31,835 nucleotides of DNA from an uncultured Kiritimatiellota bacterium (GTDB lineage Bacteria > Verrucomicrobiota > Kiritimatiellia > RFP12 > UBA1067): positions 1 to 31,835 of the forward strand of contig CAKUGW010000022.1 in assembly GCA_934654805.1 (NCBI GenBank), read 5' to 3'. Made by a program: the position numbers and the translations under genes. How positions within the stretch are numbered: the first letter of the stretch is position 1; every line of letters starts with the position of its first letter. Under the pieces are notes generated by a model, which saw nothing but the letters and a program-made list of their open reading frames with translations, had not been told where the DNA came from and did not search any database. Below, in pieces: positions 1 through 7,881 of this stretch.

Positions 1-699
1 GGTGGTGCGCAGGCGAAGGCCGTCATCGGGTGGAATCGCCGGACGAACGCCTTTCTGATCGGCGACCGGGACTTGCCTGAAGGGTTTGAGCATTGGATCG
101 TCAAGTTTACGCCGCCCGAATATCCGTGGCGAGGTGAAGCGGAATATGCGCTGTATCGAAAGGCTCGAGCCGCCGGAATCGACATGAGCGAGTCTTGCCT
201 GTACGAGCTGGACGGTCTCCAGCATTTCATGACGAGGCGATTCGACCGCGCGGACAGGGAGCGGTTTCACGTGGCGACGCTTTCGGCGTTGGCGCACCTG
301 CCGCCGGAAACGCCGCCGGAGCATCGCCGGTACGAGCAGCTCTTTGCGACGGCGGATGAGCTTGGGCTGGGCTATGAGGCGCGCGAACAGCTCTTTCGTC
401 GAATGGCTTTCAACGTGCTTGCGGGCGAATGCGACGACCATCCGAAGAATTTCGCGTTTCGGCTGAAGCAGGGCGGCGCGTGGGAGCTTGCGCCGGCCTA
501 CGACTTGACGGGCGGCGATTTTCCGAGCGCCGATCCGTGGCGCGCGCATGTGGGCGTGCATCAGCTTTCGGTGAACGGTCGGCGGCGGGACGTCACAGAG
601 GACGACCTGCTCGCCGTCGCTGACCGCTTCGGCATCGGCACGGCCCGCCGCGTCCTCGCCGAGGTTCGCGCGGCGTTGGCAGAGAAGACAAGTTCCTAA
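1..699 (+). CDS. HipA-like serine/threonine kinase, C-terminal part (5' end outside window)
   Basis: The frame is open from the first base and ends with TAA at 697-699, giving 232 visible residues; the start lies upstream of the window. Family knowledge: HipA proteins are kinases of HipBA toxin-antitoxin modules that phosphorylate a translation factor or tRNA synthetase in the cytoplasm. Seen here: a GGAQAKA stretch at the very beginning, equivalent to the glycine-rich ATP loop of HipA; a catalytic-loop motif DDHPKN (visible residues 145-150, Asp145 as likely catalytic base); and a metal-binding AYDLTGG (Asp168). The end is short and charged, as in HipA. No HipB-like repressor lies downstream, so any partner would be upstream and out of view. 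The gene appears unrelated to the sugar operon that follows and is separated from it by a structured spacer. Family assignment is firm; toxin activity is not shown. Confidence 0.85.
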   Translation, partial: GGAQAKAVIGWNRRTNAFLIGDRDLPEGFEHWIVKFTPPEYPWRGEAEYALYRKARAAGIDMSESCLYELDGLQHFMTRRFDRADRERFHVATLSALAHLPPETPPEHRRYEQLFATADELGLGYEAREQLFRRMAFNVLAGECDDHPKNFAFRLKQGGAWELAPAYDLTGGDFPSADPWRAHVGVHQLSVNGRRRDVTEDDLLAVADRFGIGTARRVLAEVRAALAEKTSS

Positions 700-716
700 A
701 CCACGGTGTTCGTCCG

Positions 717-735
717 CTCTCGGAAGCCTTGAGAG
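717..735. repeat. Small inverted repeat in spacer after the hipA-like gene
   Basis: CTCTC at 717-721 is answered by GAGAG at 731-735 across a 9-base loop. A second G-run/C-run self-complementary stretch lies near 762-776. No T-tract follows either one. They may form RNA structure in the 3' UTR of the upstream gene, but nothing shows a function. Confidence 0.3.
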
Positions 736-812
736 TCAGACGTGAATGATACCACACCCGGAGGGGCTGCCCCCAACTGAAAAGCTGCAGTCGCGCTGTA
801 AACTGGGGTCAA

Positions 813-853
813 GGGGGCGATGGCGTGGAAAGCTTGCCCCCTGTCATTTTTTT
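813..853 (+). terminator. Candidate rho-independent terminator of the hipA-like gene
   Basis: A G-run near 813-819 can pair with a C-run near 837-842, giving about 5-7 GC pairs with a long loop of about 17 bases that itself contains AAGCTT. Seven T residues follow at 847-853, four bases after the stem. The position between an unrelated upstream gene and the sugar operon fits termination. The long loop and the gap before the T-run make it only a moderate candidate, and exact stem edges are uncertain by one base. Confidence 0.4.
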
Positions 854-860
854 GCGCAAA
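851..860. promoter_or_regulatory. Perfect 10-bp palindrome upstream of the operon (TTTGCGCAAA)
   Basis: TTTGCGCAAA is fully self-complementary and lies 66 bases before the chosen start of the first operon gene, just upstream of an A/T-rich stretch with TAATATGAT (881-889) that could serve as a -10 region. No convincing -35 hexamer sits 16-18 bases upstream of it, so the promoter itself is not called. The palindrome overlaps the T-run of the candidate terminator, which may be a simpler reason for part of it. Confidence 0.3.
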
Positions 861-925
861 TGGATAAATTTTGGGGAGGGTAATATGATAGACTATTGCC
901 ATCTTTCACGAATAACGAGGTGGCC

Positions 926-3900
926 ATGCAAAAGCGAATCGAGCTCAACTCTCCGCGACAAAACGAAGTCAAGATGCGAGATGCCCTTATTTGGGCGTCG
1001 TTGATGGGGTTGCCCGTGATGCTGTGCGCGTGCGTCCTGTCCGCGTCGGGTGCGGAAGCCTGCGACGGCGAGTATGTCGGCGGAATGGGCAATTGGTCGT
1101 CGTCCGCAAGCTGGAAGAACGGCGCGAAAGCGGCAGGGGCTGGGGCGATCTTGACCGTTCGCGCGGAGGAGAAGAGCGCGGCCGGCTATTTCCTTTCGCT
1201 CGACGAAGACGCGACAGTCGGGCATATCGTGCGTCCGGCAGACTGCGAACAGCCGGAGGGGTTGTCGTCGAAGTTCAGCTCCTCGAGCTTTTTCCTGCGT
1301 ACGGCGACGGTTGGCTCGACGTGTGCCCTGACGCTTGATTCGGGAATCGCGGGACAGCCGGCGACAATCCGGCATCCGGTGCCGCGCGCGAAGATGAACG
1401 GCAAGCGGTTTCCGCTCGTCTTCGAGAACAGGTTCGTGTTGCGGAGCGACCTTGAAGTCTCTTACGAGGGAGTTTTCGACCGAATCTGCGGAAACGGCTG
1501 GATCAGCGGTTCGCTGGGGGCGTTCCCGCACTACACGGTGGCGCTGCTCGGCGACATTTCGGAAGCGGACGGCTCGCACGCCGTGACGCTGGAGAATCCC
1601 GTCTATGCCAAGAACGACAGCGGGGTGGCCGATACGTTCAATCCCGTGCTGATGACCGGCAACAACACCTTCACCGGCGACCTGACGGTTCGGCAAGGCG
1701 GCCTGCGCGTGGCGCTTAACGGAGCCGCTGCGGCGGAGGGCTCGCGCATCTCGCATGCGCTGGGGCGGAACAACGCCATCCATGTGGACAATGCGGGGCT
1801 GGGCTACCTGGATCTCGGCGGCTTGATCGCCGGCGTCGACGGCAACACGCTTTACCTGGGCGGAATGGGGCCGCGTACGGCGATGGGTACGCTGATCAAC
1901 ATGAATCCCGACCCGCTCGCGGTCGGCGAGTGGCGCGGGCCGCTTGTCATTGCGTCCGAAACGCGGCTGGGTGGCGTGACCGAGGCGGCGAACGGCGCGG
2001 CGGGCGGCGGCAACCTGAAGCTCTCCGGGGCTGTTCGCGGTTCGCAAAACTTGCATCTCATCTCGTCCCGAACGGTCGAATTCGCGGGAGACTTTTCGAG
2101 CTACAGCGGCAACGTCTCCGTGGAGTCCGGCTATCTTCGGCTTGGCAAGGGCTATGTCGGCGGTTCGGGAAAGATTGACTTCAAGGCAGGTTCGGGCTAC
2201 CTCTTCGCATCGTCAAACGACGTGGACTTGACGAAGCAGTCTTATTCGACGCCGCAGGCAATGGTTCTTCGAGTCGAAGAGGGCGTCGACTACGCCCCCG
2301 TCCAGGGGCTTGAGTATGCGAATGCCGTCTATAAGCAGGGGGCTGGCACGCTGACGCTGAAGGCTTCGGGCAGGCGTGCGGAAGAGATCACAACGTTCAC
2401 GCCTCTTCTCAAGGTCGAAGACGGAACGGTCGTTCTTGACTATTCGGGTGAGACTTCGGGCTCGAAGATTGGCGAAGAGGCGGACAAGGGCGTCTTCCAT
2501 ACGGGCGACCGCGTGCGCTTCGTCGTCCGTGACGACCAGCCGCGCCGCACGGCCGCGCACACGAACGGCCTGTTTGCGATCAATCGTGGCGTTGCGCTCA
2601 AGGGGCAGCACGTGACGTTGGCTTTTGAGGGCAGCGGCGCCTATTCGCTGGGCGAGATCTGGCTGGACGGGTTACGTGACTATGAAAACAATGAGGGCAG
2701 CGGCGTCGTCACGCTTGACTTCGATCCTGCGCAGTGGAATCTCGTCAATGGCATCCCGTGGGCGACGAAGACAGAGGGCGACATGGCCGGTGTTTCGGCT
2801 CGCAACGTGCTCTGGCGAAACGAGTCGTGGGTCAAGCTCATTGACGAAGGGCGCGTGGCGCCGCTCCCGGCGTCCGACTACGCGCTGGACTTCACGAGCG
2901 GCAGTGGGTCTGCCAAGCCGGGGTATGCCTCGGTGGACGTGACGGCCGCCCTGTGTGCGGAATCGCACGCAGACGTCTCGTGCGGACGCCTGCGGTTCAA
3001 CACGCCCAACGGCGGTACACCGCTGGCGTTGACGCTGGCTGGGACGAACGCGATTCACGGCGGCATGATCCTCGTCACGCCCAACATGGCGGATACGCCG
3101 GTCGTGATCAAGGGCGGCACGCTCGTGCGTCAGGGCTGCGGCGGCGCGGCGGACATCACGATCGCGAACTTCAACACGAATGCGACGCTGACGCTGGACT
3201 GCGACATCCTAGGCGATGTCGTCGCGACGGACGGCTCTGTGAAGACGAACGCATCGGCGTCCGTCTGCTTCGTCGGACCTGGTACGACGATCGTCAAGGG
3301 CGATCTTCTTGTGCGTGGCGGCGTCTACGTGAACGGGACGCGGCTTCAGGTCGGCGACGGACAGGGACTGCTGGCGGGCCTTTCGTCCGCGAAGATCGAC
3401 GGCTTGGATGCCTTTCGGTCAAAGACGGTGCGCGTTTCGGGCGGTGGCCTGGTCGAGTTTACGGAAGACGGCGGCTTCGTGCGGACGTTCACGGACGAAC
3501 CGGGCAGCCCGGCGAACTGCCTGACGCTGACGCTGGGCGCGTCGGGCGGCGGCATCGCCGTTGCGGACGGCAAGACAGCCACTTATGAAGACTGTACGGC
3601 ACTTCGCATGTATTTTGAAGGCGCGCGGCATTTCGTCAAGGACGGGAAGGGAACGTTCAAGATCGCACGCGCGAACGGTCTTTCGTGGTTCGCGTCGAAA
3701 TCGGTTCTTGAATTGAACGAGACGGTTCCGCAGAGCCGCGTCTCGCGGTTCGATGTCCGCGCAGGTACGCTTTGGTACGCCGTGGGCAACGGCTTGAGCG
3801 ATGCCGCGCTGGCGCCGTTCAAGGTCTTCGGCGGCGATGCTTCGACGCTGGTTCGCCTTGGTGACGGCGCTGTGCTGAAGGGGCGTCATTTCCTCGCGTC

Positions 3901-5149
3901 CCGCACGCTGACGGCGAATGTCCCCGAGATGGACAATGGTGCCTCGGTGAAGTATGTGGTGGACGGCGGAACGGCAACGCTTGACATCTGTGACAGTTCG
4001 CGTCCCGGACGGTTCTCAAGCCCAGACATCGAGGCCGGCTTTGACGTCTTTGGACTGCCGCGGGCACGTGAGCTTCTCGTCGGGTCAGGGACGCTTGTCC
4101 TGACGAACTCGGCTTCGGAAACGGTGGGCCTGGTACCGGCTGGCTTTGCCGATGCCGGCTTCGCCGGTCGGCTGGAACTGGCCGTGCCGCTTGTGACAGA
4201 TGGCTATTCGAATCCGGGCGGCTGGTCGTGGCCGAACGCCATCGTGGAGATTCCGGCGGGACGGAAGGACGAATTCTTCGACGTGAACGAGCCCTGGAAT
4301 GCGCTTCGTCTTGGCGGGCTCACGGGTGCGGGCGAACTGGCCATGACCTACAAGTACAAGCCGTCAGACGCGGCGCTGACCGTGGGATGCGACAGCGAAA
4401 GCGAACTTGATTTCGCGGGAACGATCACGCTCGGACAGAATGGCGCGTTCCGCGGGCGTCTCGTGAAGGTCGGCTCGAACGCGCAGCGCCTTTCGGGCGC
4501 AAACGTGATTCCCGGCGCAGTCAGCGTGGAAGGCGGAAAAATGGTTTTGGGACATGTCGAGGCACTGTCCGGCGGCGAAAAGGAGCCGATTCTCGTCGGC
4601 GGTGCGCGGGCATCGTCGTCTCCGGCAGTTCTCGCGGACTGCGGCACGGTCACTGTTATGCGTCCCGTGCTGGTTCTTCCGTCGCCGGAGGGCGTCCTGC
4701 CAGGTGTTGGCGCGCAGTCGGGGGTGGCGACGTTTGCCCAGCCGCTGGTCGTGTCGAACGACTGTGCCGTGTTCGCGTTCGCTGGCGCCAAGGCCGTCTT
4801 CGCGGGCGGTGTTACAAACGAGGCCGCCCATCGGATCGTCTTGGTCGGCGAAGGCGTTGTTGAGATTGCTGGCGACTTGGCGCTGACGGAAGACTGTCGC
4901 CTGACGTTCGGTGGCACGCTGGCCGTCAATGGGATGCTCTCGTTTGCGGACGGCGTGCGGCTCGTCTTGGACGGGTTTGACGCGACAAAACTGGATCCGA
5001 ACCGCCGCTATGTGTTGGTCAAGGCGAAGCGGATCAGCGGTTCGCTCGACGTGTCGGGCATCGATCTGCCGGAAGGGTGGGAGATCGCCCAGTATCCGAC
5101 CAAGGTCGTCTTGCGCCGGCCAAGAGGCGTAGCCCTGTTGATTCGCTGA
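926..5149 (+). CDS. Large secreted beta-helix protein with autotransporter-associated beta-strand repeats
   Basis: This 1407-residue protein has a signal peptide (hydrophobic ALIWASLMGLPVMLCACVLSA followed by SGAEA) and a body of Gly/Asn/Thr-rich beta-strand units. One typical unit, GNNTFTGDLTVRQGGL, lies near residue 245. An N-terminal GNWSSSASWKNG motif and a C-terminal LPEGWEIAQYPTKVVLRR segment are typical of large secreted repeat proteins of Verrucomicrobiota and Planctomycetes. No autotransporter barrel, PEP-CTERM or LPXTG anchor is visible; the chain ends in RGVALLIR. A role in surface display or substrate adhesion is inference. The start at 926 was chosen because GAGGTGG (917-923) precedes it; ATG 896 lacks a ribosome site, and ATG 974 would give a more normal signal-peptide length and remains possible. 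It heads the operon; the next gene begins 21 bases after its stop. Confidence 0.75.
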   Translation: MQKRIELNSPRQNEVKMRDALIWASLMGLPVMLCACVLSASGAEACDGEYVGGMGNWSSSASWKNGAKAAGAGAILTVRAEEKSAAGYFLSLDEDATVGHIVRPADCEQPEGLSSKFSSSSFFLRTATVGSTCALTLDSGIAGQPATIRHPVPRAKMNGKRFPLVFENRFVLRSDLEVSYEGVFDRICGNGWISGSLGAFPHYTVALLGDISEADGSHAVTLENPVYAKNDSGVADTFNPVLMTGNNTFTGDLTVRQGGLRVALNGAAAAEGSRISHALGRNNAIHVDNAGLGYLDLGGLIAGVDGNTLYLGGMGPRTAMGTLINMNPDPLAVGEWRGPLVIASETRLGGVTEAANGAAGGGNLKLSGAVRGSQNLHLISSRTVEFAGDFSSYSGNVSVESGYLRLGKGYVGGSGKIDFKAGSGYLFASSNDVDLTKQSYSTPQAMVLRVEEGVDYAPVQGLEYANAVYKQGAGTLTLKASGRRAEEITTFTPLLKVEDGTVVLDYSGETSGSKIGEEADKGVFHTGDRVRFVVRDDQPRRTAAHTNGLFAINRGVALKGQHVTLAFEGSGAYSLGEIWLDGLRDYENNEGSGVVTLDFDPAQWNLVNGIPWATKTEGDMAGVSARNVLWRNESWVKLIDEGRVAPLPASDYALDFTSGSGSAKPGYASVDVTAALCAESHADVSCGRLRFNTPNGGTPLALTLAGTNAIHGGMILVTPNMADTPVVIKGGTLVRQGCGGAADITIANFNTNATLTLDCDILGDVVATDGSVKTNASASVCFVGPGTTIVKGDLLVRGGVYVNGTRLQVGDGQGLLAGLSSAKIDGLDAFRSKTVRVSGGGLVEFTEDGGFVRTFTDEPGSPANCLTLTLGASGGGIAVADGKTATYEDCTALRMYFEGARHFVKDGKGTFKIARANGLSWFASKSVLELNETVPQSRVSRFDVRAGTLWYAVGNGLSDAALAPFKVFGGDASTLVRLGDGAVLKGRHFLASRTLTANVPEMDNGASVKYVVDGGTATLDICDSSRPGRFSSPDIEAGFDVFGLPRARELLVGSGTLVLTNSASETVGLVPAGFADAGFAGRLELAVPLVTDGYSNPGGWSWPNAIVEIPAGRKDEFFDVNEPWNALRLGGLTGAGELAMTYKYKPSDAALTVGCDSESELDFAGTITLGQNGAFRGRLVKVGSNAQRLSGANVIPGAVSVEGGKMVLGHVEALSGGEKEPILVGGARASSSPAVLADCGTVTVMRPVLVLPSPEGVLPGVGAQSGVATFAQPLVVSNDCAVFAFAGAKAVFAGGVTNEAAHRIVLVGEGVVEIAGDLALTEDCRLTFGGTLAVNGMLSFADGVRLVLDGFDATKLDPNRRYVLVKAKRISGSLDVSGIDLPEGWEIAQYPTKVVLRRPRGVALLIR

Positions 5150-5170
5150 CGAAACGAAAAGAGAGAAACG

Positions 5171-6508
5171 ATGATGACAAGAAGAATGATGGCCGTGGCA
5201 TGGACGGGCGTGATGCTCGCCCACGCCGGTGTGGCGGAGACCACCGGATCGTTGGACGCCTGGAATCGGGAGGCTCGGGCGAAGTTCGCCGCGCAGCGGT
5301 TCGGCATCTTTGTCCACTGGGGGCTCTACAGCACGTATGCGCAGGGCGAGTGGTATCTTCAGGGCGGGGGCGGACGCATCGACGAAGCGGCCTATGCACG
5401 AGCGAAAGACGGCTTCTATCCGTCGAAGTTCGATGCGCGGGCGTGGGTGGCCCTGTTCAAGGAGGCCGGGGCGAAGTATCTCACGGTCACGACGCGCCAC
5501 CACGATGGGTTCTCGCTTTGGCCCACGCAGGCGGATGACGGCTATAACATCGCCCATACGCCCTTTCGGCGCGATGTCGTCGGCGAATTGGCGGCGGCTT
5601 GCACGAATGCGGGTCTTCAGATCAACTTCTACTATTCGCTGATGGATTGGCATCGCAAGGACTATCCGGCGGGGCGGGCGTCCAAGAGCGTTCTCGGCGA
5701 CCAGGTCGGCGACTATGCATCCTATCGAAAGTTCATGCTGGCGCAGATCGGCGAGCTCATCGGCCGTTATCGGCCGGGCAACATCTGGTTTGACGGCGAG
5801 TGGGATCATGCGCAGTTCAACGCCCGGACGGGGCAGTGGGAGCGGACTCTGGACTGGAAGTTCGACGAGATCTACGACTTCATCCACGCCCGCAAGACGC
5901 TTGTGGCGAACAACAACCACCAGCCGATCCGCGCGAAGGAGGACATCCAGCTCTTTGAGCGTGACCTTCCCGGCGACCATGCCGACCTTGGCTTTTCGCG
6001 GCATCAGCCGGTCACGGACGACCGCCCGGTTGAACAGTGCGATGTGCTTCAGCACCAAGTCTGGGGCTGGAAGCTCGCCGAGCGGAAGTTCCGCACGGCC
6101 GAAGAGGTCGTTGCGATGATCGCGCGCTGTGCGGCGCGCGGGGCCAATATGCTCATGAACGTCGGTCCGGACGGGTCGGGCGCGCTTCCTCCCCAATGCG
6201 TCGAGACGCTGAAGGGCGTCGGTCGGTGGTTCGCCCGGAACGGCGAATCGATCTACGGCACGGAGGGCGCCGGCGTCGGTCTTGCAAAGGAAATCGTCTC
6301 GACGCGAAAGGGTGACGTGCTCTATGTCCATTTCCTTGATCCGAAGGCAACGCGCTTTGCGTTCAAGTACGAAGGCGAGATCCGGTCGGCGCGCTGCCTG
6401 GCGACAGGCGCTCCCGTGCAGGTCGAGCGCACGCCCTCCGGCGTGGCGGTGCTGACGATTGCCCGTGAGGCGGGCGATGACTTTGACTATGTCGTGGAGG
6501 TTCGCTGA
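5171..6508 (+). CDS. GH29 alpha-L-fucosidase, exported
   Basis: A 445-aa protein with a signal peptide (MMAVAWTGVMLAHAGVAE). Family knowledge: GH29 enzymes are retaining exo-alpha-L-fucosidases that remove terminal fucose from glycans. Seen here: the N-terminal FGIFVHWGLYS motif, TVTTRHHDGFSLW, the nucleophile region IWFDGEW with Asp208, the ERDLPG segment, and MLMNVGPDGSGALPP near the end of the catalytic barrel, followed by a small C-terminal beta domain. The length fits a single catalytic module without an added carbohydrate-binding module. The start has GAGAG just upstream. The stop overlaps the next start (TGATG), so translation is probably coupled to the Tat-exported oxidoreductase. The acid/base residue varies within GH29 and I do not assign it. 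Exact linkage preference cannot be read from sequence. Confidence 0.92.
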   Translation: MMTRRMMAVAWTGVMLAHAGVAETTGSLDAWNREARAKFAAQRFGIFVHWGLYSTYAQGEWYLQGGGGRIDEAAYARAKDGFYPSKFDARAWVALFKEAGAKYLTVTTRHHDGFSLWPTQADDGYNIAHTPFRRDVVGELAAACTNAGLQINFYYSLMDWHRKDYPAGRASKSVLGDQVGDYASYRKFMLAQIGELIGRYRPGNIWFDGEWDHAQFNARTGQWERTLDWKFDEIYDFIHARKTLVANNNHQPIRAKEDIQLFERDLPGDHADLGFSRHQPVTDDRPVEQCDVLQHQVWGWKLAERKFRTAEEVVAMIARCAARGANMLMNVGPDGSGALPPQCVETLKGVGRWFARNGESIYGTEGAGVGLAKEIVSTRKGDVLYVHFLDPKATRFAFKYEGEIRSARCLATGAPVQVERTPSGVAVLTIAREAGDDFDYVVEVR

Positions 6509-7869
6509 TGACGCGTGCCAGCAGAAGGGACTTCATTCGGGGCGTTTCGGCCCTTGGGCTGTTCAACATCGTCCCGTCCAGCGTCTTCGGGGCGGGGGCG
6601 CCGTCCAACCGCCTGACGCGGGCGCTCATCGGATTCGGCGGCATTGCGCGCAGCGCGAACCACCTGCCGTTCAAGGGGTCTCGGCTCGTCGGCCTGTGCG
6701 ACCCCGACCGGCTTCATGTCGAGGCGGGACTGGACTGCGCCGAAAAGGCGGGCTGGGGGAAGGTTCGTGCCTATCGTGACTTCATCGAGATGCTGGACGA
6801 TCCGGGCGTCGATATCGTCCACATCTGCACGCCGCCGCACTGGCACGGCTGCATGAGCGTGATGGCCGCGCGCGCGGGAAAGGACATCTGGTGTGAGAAG
6901 CCGATGACGCGTACGGTCGGCGAGGGGGTGCGCGTGATGGAGTACGTCAAGGCGAAGAAGCGCATGTTCCGCCTGAACACGTGGTTTCGCTATACGGATC
7001 CGTTCTACGGGCTCGGAAGCCCTGTCAAGCCGGTTCGGCAGATTGTCCAGAATGGCGTCCTGGGGGCGGGGCCGATTCGCTGCGTCTTCGGTGCGGGTCA
7101 GGGATTCGACTGGAAATTCTACTGGTCGGGCAAGGTCAACCTCAAGCCCGAAGCCTGCCCGGAGACGCTGGACTGGGACATGTGGCTCGGCCCGGCGCCG
7201 TGGAGACCCTACAGCCGCCATCGTTGCCACGAGACGTTTCGCGGCTACTGGGACTACGATGCCGGCGGGCTCGGCGACATGGCGCAGCATTACCTTGATC
7301 CGCTCCAGTACCTGCTCTGCAAGGACGAGACGTCGCCCGTCCGCGTCGATTATGTCGGCCCTCGGCAGCATCCCGAAGCCGTCGGTCGCTTCGACCGCAT
7401 CACGCTGACCTATGCCGACGGAACGGAAGTTGTCCTGGACGGCGACCGGTCTCTCATGGACGAGCCGTTTCTCCGGGGCTCCAATGGCGTCACGGTCTGG
7501 CCTTATCGGGAGGCCGATGGCACCGTTCACACGTGGACGCCGAAGGAGAAGACGGATCGGTGGATGCGAATGCTCGACGCCGACGGTCGGGAGATGGACG
7601 TCAAGCGGCTTGTGGCCGAACTGCCTGAACCGCCGCCCCAGCAGACAGATTTCATCGACTCGTGCAAGACGCGGCGTCGGTTCTGCCTGAACGAGGAAAC
7701 GGGCTTTCGATCCTGCACGATGTTCAATCTCGCCATCGTCGCCGAACGGTTGGGGCGCGGCTTCGCGTTCGATCCCGTATCGCTGCACGCGAAGGACGAT
7801 CCTGCGGCGGATCGGTTTCTTTACCAGTCGATGCGCGCGCCGTGGGCTCATGAATTCTGCAGGGATTGA
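6508..7869 (+). CDS. Tat-exported Gfo/Idh/MocA family oxidoreductase
   Basis: A 453-aa protein. A twin-arginine signal SRRDFIRG (residues 5-12) followed by a hydrophobic stretch implies folded export with bound nicotinamide cofactor. The Rossmann motif GFGGIA lies at 42-47, the family EKP motif at 130-132 (Lys131), and a DMAQH motif (Asp257, His261) marks the catalytic part of the C-terminal alpha/beta domain. Family knowledge: exported members of this family oxidise or reduce sugars, in several gut bacteria at C3 of glycosides to make 3-keto intermediates. The start overlaps the fucosidase stop by one base, and the next gene begins 12 bases after its stop and carries a 3-keto-disaccharide hydrolase domain. 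This order supports, but does not prove, a 3-keto glycoside route. The substrate is unknown. Confidence 0.88.
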   Translation: MTRASRRDFIRGVSALGLFNIVPSSVFGAGAPSNRLTRALIGFGGIARSANHLPFKGSRLVGLCDPDRLHVEAGLDCAEKAGWGKVRAYRDFIEMLDDPGVDIVHICTPPHWHGCMSVMAARAGKDIWCEKPMTRTVGEGVRVMEYVKAKKRMFRLNTWFRYTDPFYGLGSPVKPVRQIVQNGVLGAGPIRCVFGAGQGFDWKFYWSGKVNLKPEACPETLDWDMWLGPAPWRPYSRHRCHETFRGYWDYDAGGLGDMAQHYLDPLQYLLCKDETSPVRVDYVGPRQHPEAVGRFDRITLTYADGTEVVLDGDRSLMDEPFLRGSNGVTVWPYREADGTVHTWTPKEKTDRWMRMLDADGREMDVKRLVAELPEPPPQQTDFIDSCKTRRRFCLNEETGFRSCTMFNLAIVAERLGRGFAFDPVSLHAKDDPAADRFLYQSMRAPWAHEFCRD

Positions 7870-7881
7870 GGAGGACGACTG

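Noticed and set aside
717..735. Hairpin after the hipA-like gene as a terminator
   Set aside because: The stem is only five pairs with a nine-base loop and no T-run follows; the 813-853 structure is a better terminator candidate.
881..889. TAATATGAT as a complete sigma70 promoter of the main operon
   Set aside because: No acceptable -35 hexamer exists 16-18 bases upstream, so it was only noted as a possible -10.
4364..6331. Minus-strand open frame of 655 codons
   Set aside because: It spans the end of the beta-helix gene and most of the GH29 gene in antisense; no domain pattern or ribosome site is visible.
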